The translations under genes were made by a program, and so were the position numbers. Shown piece by piece: positions 25,468-34,792 of a DNA stretch of 64,000 nt. This stretch comes from Murimonas intestini (lineage in GTDB: Bacteria > Bacillota > Clostridia > Lachnospirales > Lachnospiraceae): the NCBI RefSeq assembly GCF_024622195.1, contig NZ_JANKBI010000020.1, positions 1-64,000 on the forward strand, written 5' to 3'. Below the pieces are notes generated by a model. That model did no database searches. It was not told the DNA's origin and was given only the letters and a program-made list of their open reading frames with translations. The number at the start of each line of letters is the position of its first letter. Within the stretch, counting starts at the first letter, position 1.

Positions 25468-26190
25468 TTACTCTAAAAGAGTACCTGCTTCATCATCAAT
25501 AATAATTGTGACATGTTCATGGCGGCGCAATACAGATGCCGGGACCATTTCTGTAATTTCGCCCTCTATGGCTGCTTTTACTGCCCAAGCCTTGCTTTTT
25601 CCCGATGCAGCCAGCACAATATGCCTGGCTGCAAGGATATCCTTAATCCCCATAGTATACATCTGGGTAGGAACCTGTTCATCCTGAAGGCCAAATAACT
25701 CTTTTGTCGCCCTCATGGTAGAGGCACAGCTGTCAGCTACAAATAAGGCAGAGTTAAATGAAGTACCCGGCTCATTGGCGCCTATATGCCCATTTGTCCC
25801 AAGGCCCAGAAGCTGGATATCTCTTACATATTCTCCAAGTATTTCACCATACCGTTTCAGCTCCAGCTCCTGATCCGGTGCCTCCCCATTCAGCCCGTAT
25901 ATTTCCCCTGGTTTTACAGACAAGCGGCTATAGAAATGGTTATCCATAAAGGCTGATACGCTGTATGGCATATCACGCCTTCCTACATATTCGTCCAGAT
26001 TCAGGCAAATGCATTTACTTATATCAAGTCCCGCGTTGACTGCGTCTGCAAGCTTTTCCAGAAATTCTTCAGGTGTTTTCCCTGTGGTAAAAGACAGCAC
26101 AGAATCGGGTTTGCTCCTTATCTGGCCGGCAAAGATCTTTACCAGCATATCAGACATATCATGATAATCTTTTACTCTTATCAGTTCCAT
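25468..26190 (-). CDS. nagB: Glucosamine-6-phosphate deaminase family protein
   Basis: A 240-residue NagB/6-phosphogluconolactonase-fold protein. Visible are SFTTGKTP (phosphate loop), NLDEYVG with the catalytic Asp, LLGLGTNGHIGANEPG with the His, and TMGIKDILAARHIVLAASG. It would convert glucosamine-6-phosphate to fructose-6-phosphate and ammonia. It sits between a GH4 glycosidase and a glycosylasparaginase, consistent with use of amino-sugar-containing glycans. The family includes close paralogues acting on other amino-sugar phosphates, so the exact substrate is not fixed. Confidence 0.88.
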   Translation of the reverse strand: MELIRVKDYHDMSDMLVKIFAGQIRSKPDSVLSFTTGKTPEEFLEKLADAVNAGLDISKCICLNLDEYVGRRDMPYSVSAFMDNHFYSRLSVKPGEIYGLNGEAPDQELELKRYGEILGEYVRDIQLLGLGTNGHIGANEPGTSFNSALFVADSCASTMRATKELFGLQDEQVPTQMYTMGIKDILAARHIVLAASGKSKAWAVKAAIEGEITEMVPASVLRRHEHVTIIIDDEAGTLLE

Positions 26191-26241
26191 TTTTCTTTGC
26201 CTCCACTCTTATAGTCCATTCCAAATGTCAGTATTTTGTAA

Positions 26242-27624
26242 CTATTCAGTATAATACCCCAGATATTTAGAAGTTCCCCTAACCATTCCCTCAAACAACT
26301 CTTCAGCCTCCTTTATCGGCAGGCAGACAAGAGCCTCGCTGGCAAATGCTTTAAAGGCAGGTTTGAGGGACTGTTTCATACATGCCTCTACGACTGCATT
26401 CTGTGTATAGATATGGGGCCTTGTCAGCTCCATTATGTTCTTTTCCATGTCTCCTGTTACTACAGGCCTGACACTGTTGCATGAAAATACTGCATTTGTC
26501 TCTACTACCACACCATCTTCTATATTTCTGATCTGTCCGCGGTTGGGCATATTTACATTAGTAATGTAAGAGCCAAGTCCCGCTATGGCTTTCATCTGGC
26601 GTACCCCTTCTTCCCCGGATGGCTCTATTTTTACTTCTTCTTCGCCGGAGACTCTTTTTCTGCTTTTCTCCAGCAGCTTTTTCAGATTTTCCTTCCTCCA
26701 GCTGACCGGTGTCAGTGAAAATTTATATCCTTTTACCACCTCCGGATCCTTCAGGTACCAGCCCGGACAAAATTCTGCCAGATGCCTGTCGCCTGCTGCG
26801 GCTATCAATCCAAATCTTCTGAATAAATCAAACTTAACACAATTGGCATTTGCAAAGTAGCTGTTCAGCCAGCTCCTGCCCTCTTCATACTCCAGACCGT
26901 CACGGTATTTGTCTGCTGCCTTTGCATAGAGAGGAAACAAATCTTTTCCTTTATACGCCGCTTCTTTTATCCACGTAAAGTGATTCAGGCCCTGTACATT
27001 GACTTCTATCTCACGCCTGTCTATCTTATCCACCCCGTATTCTGTTTCCGCCAGATGTGCAAGCAGCTCCTGTGTCCCAAATACTTCATGGCAGCATCCG
27101 AATGCTTTTATGTCCGGAAAAACTTCATACAGCATCCTGACACAAGCCCCCATAGGATTTGTATAATTGATGACCCATGCATCAGGAGAGACTTCTTTTA
27201 TGGCATTGGCAATCTCCACATACATAGGCAGTGTCCGAAGTGCCCTGAATATCCCACCCGGGCCGGCGGTGTCACCTACCGACTGATATATTCCATATTT
27301 TTCCGGGTAATGAACATCGTATTCCATTTCCTCAAATGTACCAGGCAGGATAGAGATAACAACAAAATCTGCCCCCTGGAGTGCTTCCCGCAGATTCCCG
27401 CAGGCATGGTAACAGAAATTCTTCTCTCCCCCCGCTTCCTGAAGGCGCTCTCCTATTATTACATTGTTCCGGGCCGCCTCTATATCAATATCATACAAGG
27501 TCACTGTGCCGCTCATCTGGTCTTCTACAGCCAGATCACTCATAAGATTCCATGCCCAACCTCTTGAGCCTCCCCCTATATAAGTGATCTTCACATCTTC
27601 TGCTCTATCATTTTTGATATACAT
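26242..27624 (-). CDS. Glycoside hydrolase family 4 enzyme
   Basis: A 460-residue NAD- and metal-dependent glycosidase. The dinucleotide-binding loop ITYIGGGSRGW lies at 13-23. The family pattern VINYTNPMG follows, then GCCHEVFG with the metal-binding Cys and His, and VQGLNHFTWI. GH4 enzymes cleave by oxidation and elimination and cover alpha-glucosides, alpha-galactosides, galacturonides and 6-phospho sugars. The substrate cannot be read from sequence. GGAG lies seven bases before the ATG. The last codons overlap the 12-bp terminal sequence of the palindromic element described at 17076-17206. Confidence 0.92.
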   Translation of the reverse strand: MYIKNDRAEDVKITYIGGGSRGWAWNLMSDLAVEDQMSGTVTLYDIDIEAARNNVIIGERLQEAGGEKNFCYHACGNLREALQGADFVVISILPGTFEEMEYDVHYPEKYGIYQSVGDTAGPGGIFRALRTLPMYVEIANAIKEVSPDAWVINYTNPMGACVRMLYEVFPDIKAFGCCHEVFGTQELLAHLAETEYGVDKIDRREIEVNVQGLNHFTWIKEAAYKGKDLFPLYAKAADKYRDGLEYEEGRSWLNSYFANANCVKFDLFRRFGLIAAAGDRHLAEFCPGWYLKDPEVVKGYKFSLTPVSWRKENLKKLLEKSRKRVSGEEEVKIEPSGEEGVRQMKAIAGLGSYITNVNMPNRGQIRNIEDGVVVETNAVFSCNSVRPVVTGDMEKNIMELTRPHIYTQNAVVEACMKQSLKPAFKAFASEALVCLPIKEAEELFEGMVRGTSKYLGYYTE

Positions 27625-27680
27625 CCCTCTGCTCCATTTCTGCCCCTCGGCCCAATCTCTAAGAATATATTAATTAGTGC

Positions 27681-28820
27681 TTAATACCATCCTCTTTTTC
27701 TCACCAGCTCCAGCGCATGCAGATAATTCTCAGTCCTGGCCCCATACTGCACGGAATTTGTAGAACCGAAAATATATCCGCCCCCCGGCATGAGCAGCTC
27801 CAGGTTCCCGCATACTTCCCTCTCCACATCTTTTAGAGTACCGGTAATTAATGTCTCACACTGTACTCCTGTCCACATGGTAAGCCTGTCTCCGTATTTT
27901 TCTTTCACAATCTTATTATCCATGCCTGCGCTTACCTGAATAGACTGATATCCTTTATATCCTGTCTTTACAAAGTCATCCATGATTTTCCAGATATTGC
28001 CGCAGCAGTGATAAAAAGGTATCATACCGGCATCTGTAATCTGTGTATTTACATGTGTGATAACTGGCATAAAAATTTCCCTTATACTGTCCGGATTGTA
28101 AATACACCCTGTATTCATCCCGAAATCCTGTCCCTGCATCATGATATCCACACCTTTTTTAGCACAGTGTTCAATCAGTTTCTGGTTATATGCGTAGCAG
28201 ACCGGCCTCAGCTTTTCTATTTCTTCGGGAACGGATGCCGTAAGCATTAGATCTGAATTGAAATTGCCGCCAAAAGAACGGAATAACGGAGTATAGATAT
28301 CAATGCTCCTGCACAATATTGCCCTGTCTTTTCCAAAACGGTCACAGCAGTAGTCTATCAGCTCATACTGGGAATCATCTATCGCCTCTACAGCGGCCAT
28401 TGCCTTTTCTATATCCTCTTCTGTGATTTCGTCTTTTCCTTCCCGTTCTGTCACATCCATGATGGAGTCATTGCTGGCTGCATATTTATAGATATTCCCA
28501 TTCCTGTCTTCCCATGTCCCCGGCGCTATTTCCTTTGGCTTTTCATCCACATGGTGATTCTTAGACGGAACCAGTTCAACCGTAACAATATCATAATCCA
28601 GCTTCTCTATCAGCGCCGCATAATCTTCAATCATGCTCCCCACTACCTCATCCCGGCGGTTATCCCAAAGTGCCAGCGTCGTATCCCGGCGGTTACGCCA
28701 ATATGTATGTTTTCCTATGATTTTTGAGACATGGTCGTGGTCGATCCCCCATTCCCCGACAGGCACCCTGTCCGGCTCTTCATGTCTAATCGTCTTTAAA
28801 ACCCTTTCTTTTGATGTCAT
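27681..28820 (-). CDS. Uroporphyrinogen-decarboxylase-like protein
   Basis: A 379-residue protein with the URO-D fold. It starts MTSKERVLKTIRHEEPDRVPV, the usual opening of the MtaA/URO-D-like family in anaerobes, and has GIDHDHV, FHHCCGNIW-like FYHCCGN and GGGYIFGSTN. Members in catabolic operons are often of unknown function or methyltransferase-like, so haem synthesis is unlikely. The ATG at 28820 has GGAGG seven bases upstream and overlaps the previous stop as ATGA, so the two genes are coupled. It lies in the ABC-transporter operon. Confidence 0.85.
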   Translation of the reverse strand: MTSKERVLKTIRHEEPDRVPVGEWGIDHDHVSKIIGKHTYWRNRRDTTLALWDNRRDEVVGSMIEDYAALIEKLDYDIVTVELVPSKNHHVDEKPKEIAPGTWEDRNGNIYKYAASNDSIMDVTEREGKDEITEEDIEKAMAAVEAIDDSQYELIDYCCDRFGKDRAILCRSIDIYTPLFRSFGGNFNSDLMLTASVPEEIEKLRPVCYAYNQKLIEHCAKKGVDIMMQGQDFGMNTGCIYNPDSIREIFMPVITHVNTQITDAGMIPFYHCCGNIWKIMDDFVKTGYKGYQSIQVSAGMDNKIVKEKYGDRLTMWTGVQCETLITGTLKDVEREVCGNLELLMPGGGYIFGSTNSVQYGARTENYLHALELVRKRGWY

Positions 28821-29890
28821 TTTCCTTCCTCCATCTTTGGCGGCATGTGGGATATCATCCACTGATACGCCTTATCTCCATGCCATTTATGCTCACCTTC
28901 AAAAATGTCATGATACAGATTATCTTCTTTCCCGAAAAGCTTCATTGCTTTTCTTACTTTTTCAATCTGCGGCAGGACATTTCCCAGACCATCTTGTCCA
29001 TTCAGAGAATCTTTGTTCCCAGTCTCTATGAGTACAGGCCTTGGACTTATTAATGCCCCTATATCCCCTATATCCGCAGTCTTCCAGAGATTAGGGACGT
29101 AATTACAATGGCAGTTATAATTAATCAGCAATGACTGCAGATATCCATAGAAATATCCGCTGATTATGCAGCACTCAATCCTGACATCCATGGCTGCCAG
29201 CATGAGAGACTGCATACCACCGCCTGACAATCCTGCACATACCACATGTCCGTTTACACATTCACATGAAAGTGCAAAATCCGCCAGCCGCATCAGATCC
29301 CAGACCCACATGCCAATTACAGTCTGCCCCAGTGACATCGCCATCACGTTCAGATATGCACAGGAAGATGACAGCAGCTTTTCCGGTTCATCCCCCTGGT
29401 CGTATTTTTCCCGCCTTTCCCCGAATCCCCTTGCGTCAGGCGCGAACACGATATAACCCCTTCTGGCAAATTCTTCACCATAATTATAGTTGTAATCTTC
29501 TATTGTCCCGGCGACTGCCGTTTTTTCCCGCACACCGGCTACAGCCTCCTTGCCGCAGCTTGAATGCCCATGACAGGCAATCAGGGCCGTCCTTTTTTCC
29601 CCTTTGTACACGCCGGATGGAATCAGCATATAGAACGGCATTGTGATATCCTCTTCCGTATCTATCAATATCTTTTTTCTCACATATCCATCACACGCAA
29701 TCTCTTCTGCTACCCTGGGTCTGGGAGGGCATAGTGTCATCTGGTCCGTTCCCATCAGTTCGTTTAGTTTTAACCTGAGAGATTCACTCCATGCCCCAAA
29801 CTCAGCTGTATCTGAAGCGATAAATTCATGGGTGCGCTTTGTATTTGCGAAAATCCTTTCGAAATGTTCCTGTGCCGTATAGTATTTCAT
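28817..29890 (-). CDS. Alpha/beta hydrolase, acetyl-xylan-esterase/dienelactone-hydrolase type
   Basis: A 357-residue cytoplasmic hydrolase. The oxyanion region is ALIACHGHSSCG, then FAPDARGFGER, the nucleophile elbow GLSGGGMQ, SPRPVLIETGNKD for the acid, and FEGEHKWHG for the catalytic His. This order fits the large acetyl xylan esterase-like group. It probably removes acyl groups from the imported glycan; this is inferred from the operon. It is translationally coupled to the URO-D-like gene and follows the permease gene by 10 nt. Confidence 0.85.
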   Translation of the reverse strand: MKYYTAQEHFERIFANTKRTHEFIASDTAEFGAWSESLRLKLNELMGTDQMTLCPPRPRVAEEIACDGYVRKKILIDTEEDITMPFYMLIPSGVYKGEKRTALIACHGHSSCGKEAVAGVREKTAVAGTIEDYNYNYGEEFARRGYIVFAPDARGFGERREKYDQGDEPEKLLSSSCAYLNVMAMSLGQTVIGMWVWDLMRLADFALSCECVNGHVVCAGLSGGGMQSLMLAAMDVRIECCIISGYFYGYLQSLLINYNCHCNYVPNLWKTADIGDIGALISPRPVLIETGNKDSLNGQDGLGNVLPQIEKVRKAMKLFGKEDNLYHDIFEGEHKWHGDKAYQWMISHMPPKMEEGK

Positions 29891-29900
29891 GCCTTCCTCC

Positions 29901-30791
29901 TTATTCTTTAATAGAACCGATCATGACACCCTTGACAAAATATTTCTGGACAAATGGGTAAACAGCCAGGATCGGAAGTATGGTCACAATGATGACCGCA
30001 TATTTTAATTGCTGGGTAGCAAGGCTGCGTTCAAAACCTCCCATTGATGAGCCTCCCATTGATGACTGGGTATTAGATAGAATCAATATCTTTCTTAAAT
30101 ACATCTGGATTGGGTGCAGCTTTGCATCCGGCAGATACATCATTGCCGCAAAGTAGGCGTTCCACTGGCCTACTGCATAAAACAAGGTCATCACTGCAAT
30201 GATCGGCTTTGACAATGGTATAAATATCTGCGCGAACACCCTGTATGGAGATGCTCCGTCAATAGAAGCCGCTTCTTCCAGTGTCTCAGGAATACTCTCA
30301 AGGAAACTCTTGCACACGATCAGATTCCAGGCACTGATCAAATACGGAAAGATACATGCCCATCTTGTATTATATAATCCAATCTTATTGATAAGCAGGA
30401 ACATAGGTATCATCCCGCCGCTGAAATACAGCGTAAACATAACGAAAAGCATCAGTTTTTTTCTCAGGAAAAATCTTCTCCTTGATAAGGGATACGCCGA
30501 GATCATCGTCAGGATCACACTGCTTATTGTCCCCACCACGGTATACCAGAGGGTATTTCCATAGGCTCCCCAGATCTCTTTATCTTCAAATACCAGCTTG
30601 TAGGCCTGGGTTGAAAAACCCTTCGGCAGGAAAAATATATCATTTACGGCCACATGCTCCGGCCCGCTGATGGACATACTCACTGTATATACCATAGGAT
30701 ATAGTGCTGCAAAAGTACATATAATCACAAAAATATATACACATACCATGAAAACCCTGTCATTCGTATTCTGCTTTTTTACTTTCTTCAT
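29901..30791 (-). CDS. Carbohydrate ABC transporter permease (YtcP/LplC type)
   Basis: About 296 residues with six predicted membrane helices. The EAA loop reads ETLEEAASIDGASPYRVFAQIFIPLSKP, the contact site for the ATPase. The ending FVQKYFVKGVMIGSIKE is typical of the YtcP/LplC subfamily. The start at 30791 follows AGGAGG by six bases. Its partner permease is upstream with a 12-bp gap. No ATPase gene is present, as usual for this subfamily, which shares a common ATPase encoded elsewhere. Confidence 0.93.
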   Translation of the reverse strand: MKKVKKQNTNDRVFMVCVYIFVIICTFAALYPMVYTVSMSISGPEHVAVNDIFFLPKGFSTQAYKLVFEDKEIWGAYGNTLWYTVVGTISSVILTMISAYPLSRRRFFLRKKLMLFVMFTLYFSGGMIPMFLLINKIGLYNTRWACIFPYLISAWNLIVCKSFLESIPETLEEAASIDGASPYRVFAQIFIPLSKPIIAVMTLFYAVGQWNAYFAAMMYLPDAKLHPIQMYLRKILILSNTQSSMGGSSMGGFERSLATQQLKYAVIIVTILPILAVYPFVQKYFVKGVMIGSIKE

Positions 30792-30802
30792 AGGTTTCCT
30801 CC

Positions 30803-31747
30803 TTACCACAATGAGGTGTCACTGAATTTTCTGCTAAACCAGTTGGCCCCTACGATAAATACCATATTGATAACAGAATTGAACATGCCGATCGCTGTAC
30901 CAAAACTATAATCTGCCTGCACGATACCTCTTCTATATGTATAAGTAGAAATCACGTCGGCTACCTCATAAGTTGAGGGCGAATACATTAATATGATCTT
31001 TTCAAATCCCACACTCATGATATTGCCCATATTCAATACAAGCATAATAATGATCGTCGGAATGATACAGGGCAGCGTTATGTGCAGCATCTGCTGAAAC
31101 CTGTTCGCCCCGTCCACTCTTGCGCTTTCGTACAGGGCAATATCCACTCCAGCCAGTGCTGCCAGGTATATAATGGAGTTCCATCCAAACGTCTGCCAGA
31201 TATTAGTAGCAATATATAAAAACCTGAAATATTTTGGCTCAGTCATAAAGCTGATCGGGTCTTTTCCCGTTATCATAGAATATATCTGGTTAATAATGCC
31301 TGTGGTAGGTGATAAAAAATTACTCAGCAGCCCTACTATAACCACTATGGATATAAAATACGGCATATAGCTGATTGTCTGGACAACCTTTTTAAATTTT
31401 CTGGATCTTATTTCATTTACTGCCAGTGCAAAAACGATAGGAAACGGAAAGCTCCAAATTAACGAATACAGTCCTATTAAAAAAGTATTTTTCAAGAGTC
31501 TTGGAAAAAATGGATTTTTAATTACCTGTATAAAATTATCAAGTCCCACAAATGGAGAGCCTGTAATTCCCAGAGCCGGCTTGTAATCTACAAATGCCAG
31601 CAGCAGACCTATCATTGGCAGATAGGCAAAGATTAAAAAGAATAAAATCATTGGAATACACATTACTAATAAATGTCTGTCTCTGTAGATAAGCCTCTTC
31701 AAAGGTATTTTAGGCCCCTTTACTGCTGTCTCCCGTGCTTTTTTCAT
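30803..31747 (-). CDS. Carbohydrate ABC transporter permease (LplB type)
   Basis: A 314-residue membrane protein with a long N-terminal cytoplasmic stretch (RLIYRDRHLLVMC). The EAA-type loop is ALYESARVDGANRFQQMLHITLPCI, and the ending GANWFSRKFSDTSLW is typical of LplB-like permeases. It pairs with the downstream permease to form the channel. The ATG is preceded by AAAGGGG. A 152-bp gap with two perfect palindromes separates it from the solute-binding protein gene. Confidence 0.93.
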   Translation of the reverse strand: MKKARETAVKGPKIPLKRLIYRDRHLLVMCIPMILFFLIFAYLPMIGLLLAFVDYKPALGITGSPFVGLDNFIQVIKNPFFPRLLKNTFLIGLYSLIWSFPFPIVFALAVNEIRSRKFKKVVQTISYMPYFISIVVIVGLLSNFLSPTTGIINQIYSMITGKDPISFMTEPKYFRFLYIATNIWQTFGWNSIIYLAALAGVDIALYESARVDGANRFQQMLHITLPCIIPTIIIMLVLNMGNIMSVGFEKIILMYSPSTYEVADVISTYTYRRGIVQADYSFGTAIGMFNSVINMVFIVGANWFSRKFSDTSLW

Positions 31748-31807
31748 ATCATACCCCTTTCTGCGTAATCAGGAACACAACTGCACACAGCTGCGTATCT
31801 CCAAGGG

Positions 31808-31860
31808 TTCCCACATGGGAATCCCATGTGGGAATAAAGTCCGGAGCGCACATGCGCTCC
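31808..31860 (-). promoter_or_regulatory. Two perfect palindromes between binding-protein and permease genes
   Basis: TTCCCACATGGGA/TCCCATGTGGGAA (31808-31834, 13-bp arms, 1-nt centre) and GGAGCGCA/TGCGCTCC (31843-31860). They follow the binding-protein stop and precede the permease. Such hairpins commonly protect the 3' end of an abundant upstream message and lower downstream expression. Confidence 0.6.
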
Positions 31861-31899
31861 GCTTTAAACCCTGCTGTTTTTTTGTATATCAGGACATGA

Positions 31900-33600
31900 T
31901 CATCCTTCTGTTCCCAAAAACCTTTCATAGGCAGTCTGATGAACTTCCAGCAGCTCCCCAAGCCCATAGGATTCCACTGTTGCCACATAATCTTCAAAAT
32001 TATCTAATGACTCTTTTCCTTCTATGAATTTAATAGCCATCTCATCACAATATGTCTCTATATTTGTTTCATATTCTGACCTGATAGAGTTCTCTTCATC
32101 AGTAAATGGAAGGGCTGCCTTCGTCCCATTGTTCGGGAATGGCTGTACCACCTGATCTGCTGTAAAGCTGTTTCCAAATTCAATGATTTCAGGCTGGTCT
32201 GCCCAGAGTACTTCATATCCTTCTTTTGCCTGAGGATAAGGCAGCTGGCCCCATGCTCCCAGAGAACGAAGATATTCCTGCGCTCCGATTCCGTCCGAAT
32301 TATTTGTAGCCGTTTCTGTCAGAGTGATCTTTCCATCATCAGACTTTGCATAGCTGACACCTTCGATACCAAAATTAGTCAGGGCAACACCCTCTGCTGA
32401 CAGAGTCTGGAAATCCAGCCATTTCATTGCCAGTTCCGGATTCTTACAGTCTTTAGAAATCGCTGCTGTCTTCCAGACTGACCACCTGTTAACAATCAGG
32501 GATTCGCCATCCGGATTTTGGATTGGTTTTACGGGCACCCAGTTGGCATCATCCACTCCTGCTGTTTTTAAATTCGCATTATATGTACCTATATTTGACA
32601 TCCAGTCACTGCACAGGGCGCCAAGCAGGTCCCTGTTAATTTTTTCTGTTGTCCTGTCATACGCTGCCATTGAGTATTCGGGATCAAGAAGGCCCTCTGC
32701 ATAAAGCTTATTCAGGAATTCCAGGGTTTTCTTAAATTCCTCTGTAGTATCCTTAAAATAGATTTTTCCTTCATCATCCACATCCCAGCGGCACTCTGCA
32801 TTGCCGGAACGGTATAGTCCAAATGCTTCCCCAAAGCGGTAGATATCACGTACATTAAATGTGGCAGTAAGAGGGATCTCATCTGCTTTTCCGTTCCCGT
32901 TTGGATCCTGTGTCTTAAATGCTTTTAAGACATTATACCAGTCGTCAAGTGTCTCCGGCATATCAAGGCCCAGCTTGTCCAGCCAGTCCTGGCGTATCAT
33001 AGAGACATTCAGGCAGAGGTTTGCCCCCGGATCTGTCAGTTCTCCTGTTTCCATTTCCTCCGCTGTATTTACAAACCCTTCCCCGAAGCCAGGGTAAGCA
33101 TATATATTCCCATCCGCAGATGTAATACCTGACCTCACAACAGGATATTTATCCATGAGCTGGTTCAGATAATAAGCATTTTCTTCAATCAGGTCATTCA
33201 GCGGCATTGCGATCCCATCATATCCAAGCTGGTCTGCATTAGCCTCCCATGGAATCACGAATATATCCGGAAGGTTCTGGCCTGATGCCAGCCTTGTCCC
33301 CATTACCTGGTCATAATCATTGATCGGTATAACTTCCCAGTTGATCTTGACTCCCGTAAGTTTTTCAAATTCCTGGTAAACAGGCAGGTTATCATTATAG
33401 CTTTTTGTTGCATACCAGTTATCCATTGTAGCTATGGTCAGTGTCTCCGTACCTTCTTCTGCCAACGGCAGTACAGGTTTTTCCGCACGGCTCCCTGCGG
33501 CCTCTGCCCTGATGGAAACACCCCCAATTCCTCCGGCAGCCACCATGCTCAGAGCCATAGTCCCGGCTATAATGCCTGATAATCTTTTGTTCTTTCTCAT
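31900..33600 (-). CDS. Extracellular solute-binding protein of the first ABC transporter
   Basis: A 566-residue LipO-type binding protein. The N-terminal signal (MRKNKRLSG, a hydrophobic core, then GGVSIRAEAAG) has no lipobox Cys, so signal peptidase I cleavage is predicted. The mature part begins ETLTIATMDNWYATKSY and has FEKLTGVKINWEVIP, usual for large oligosaccharide-binding proteins. GAGGAGG lies seven bases before the ATG at 33600. It is the first gene of the glycan operon and is divergent from an AraC regulator. How it stays at the cell surface without a lipid anchor is not evident. Confidence 0.9.
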   Translation of the reverse strand: MRKNKRLSGIIAGTMALSMVAAGGIGGVSIRAEAAGSRAEKPVLPLAEEGTETLTIATMDNWYATKSYNDNLPVYQEFEKLTGVKINWEVIPINDYDQVMGTRLASGQNLPDIFVIPWEANADQLGYDGIAMPLNDLIEENAYYLNQLMDKYPVVRSGITSADGNIYAYPGFGEGFVNTAEEMETGELTDPGANLCLNVSMIRQDWLDKLGLDMPETLDDWYNVLKAFKTQDPNGNGKADEIPLTATFNVRDIYRFGEAFGLYRSGNAECRWDVDDEGKIYFKDTTEEFKKTLEFLNKLYAEGLLDPEYSMAAYDRTTEKINRDLLGALCSDWMSNIGTYNANLKTAGVDDANWVPVKPIQNPDGESLIVNRWSVWKTAAISKDCKNPELAMKWLDFQTLSAEGVALTNFGIEGVSYAKSDDGKITLTETATNNSDGIGAQEYLRSLGAWGQLPYPQAKEGYEVLWADQPEIIEFGNSFTADQVVQPFPNNGTKAALPFTDEENSIRSEYETNIETYCDEMAIKFIEGKESLDNFEDYVATVESYGLGELLEVHQTAYERFLGTEG

Positions 33601-33831
33601 TTGAATACCTCCTCTTTGTTTTGCATTTTGCATAGTTTTTTCCCCGCATACATCTCTTTTTTGTTCATCTTGTATACGTACATTATATTAATATTTTCAC
33701 TTCCTGTCCTAACGTATCTTGCATATATTCCCATTATTTAACATATATTGACATATTTTCTTTATTGTTAAAATATGTTATACTTTTGATAAGTTTTTTA
33801 TCTGATAACCATTTTTTGAAAGGACATTTTC

Positions 33832-34785
33832 ATGGAGCGTACACCTGATAAAAATAAACAAATCCAGAGCTTAGCCCCCGGAAGTGGTATAACACCAGAT
33901 TATCATGACCTGGTAAGCAATTTTGAATTATCGTACAAAGCCACTCCTTCCACTGAGCAGCTGACTTCCCTGATCCATTATCATGAGTGTTTTGAGCTGA
34001 TCCTTTATGTTTCTGCAGATATAGAGGCATATATTGACGACACCCACTATAATTTGCACACTCATGATGTATTAATCGTCCCTCCCAGAAAGCTCCACAA
34101 AATTGTCTATCCCCAACCCCAGAATTACATCCGCTATGTATTTTATTTTACAGGAGAGCATATAGAAAAAGCCTTTGACTCCCACAAGGCATCAAAGGCT
34201 CTTAACTTGTTTATGGACCAGACTTATCAAAAGGCATCTCTGTCTGTACGTGAATTTCTCCGTATTAATTATATTATGCGGAATATGTATGAACATATTT
34301 CTGAGGATCAAAAACAGGATATGCATCTGCTTAATACATACTCATCTTTAATCCTGCAGGAGCTGTACATTATTTTTGTCAGCCGTCCCCCTGCTGATAC
34401 GACTAATAAAATACTATCTCCGGTGGAACAGATTTTGAAATATATAAATGATCATTATTCAGAAAATATTACTTTAGAAGAGCTGGAAGAAAAATTCTAT
34501 CTAAATAAATCTTATATCTGCAGGATCTTCCGCAAAACAATGGGGATCTCCCTTATTAATTACATACAGCATAAGCGGATACTGGAGGCCCAGCAGATGC
34601 TGCTGACTACTGATGCCTCCATTATAAATATCAGCCTGGAATGCGGTTTTAGTAATCTGCAGCATTTTTACAGGGTCTTTAAAAAGATGACAGACCTGAC
34701 CCCCAATGAATACAAGAAAAACCAGTCCCGCACGAAACTGGGGCAGCCCATACTCCTGCAGTCATTCAAAGAACAACAGACATGA
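33832..34785 (+). CDS. AraC-family regulator of the glycan operon
   Basis: A 317-residue protein with an N-terminal cupin-like sensor (HYHECFELILYV, then LHTHDVLIVPPRKLH) and a C-terminal AraC double helix-turn-helix (about 205-300). The latter shows LEELEEKFYLNKSYICRIFRKTMG and ISLECGFSNLQHFYRVFKKMTDLTPNEYKK. It is divergent from the solute-binding protein gene across 230 bp and is therefore its likely activator. AACATAT and ATATGTT (about 33739-33779) form a possible operator in that gap. It ends 7 bp from a convergent flavoprotein gene. Confidence 0.92.
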   Translation: MERTPDKNKQIQSLAPGSGITPDYHDLVSNFELSYKATPSTEQLTSLIHYHECFELILYVSADIEAYIDDTHYNLHTHDVLIVPPRKLHKIVYPQPQNYIRYVFYFTGEHIEKAFDSHKASKALNLFMDQTYQKASLSVREFLRINYIMRNMYEHISEDQKQDMHLLNTYSSLILQELYIIFVSRPPADTTNKILSPVEQILKYINDHYSENITLEELEEKFYLNKSYICRIFRKTMGISLINYIQHKRILEAQQMLLTTDASIINISLECGFSNLQHFYRVFKKMTDLTPNEYKKNQSRTKLGQPILLQSFKEQQT

Positions 34786-34792
34786 CCGCCCT

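Noticed and set aside
31749..31997. Short minus-strand frame between binding protein and permease
   Set aside because: It overlaps the end of the binding-protein gene out of frame and crosses the palindromes; no family resemblance.
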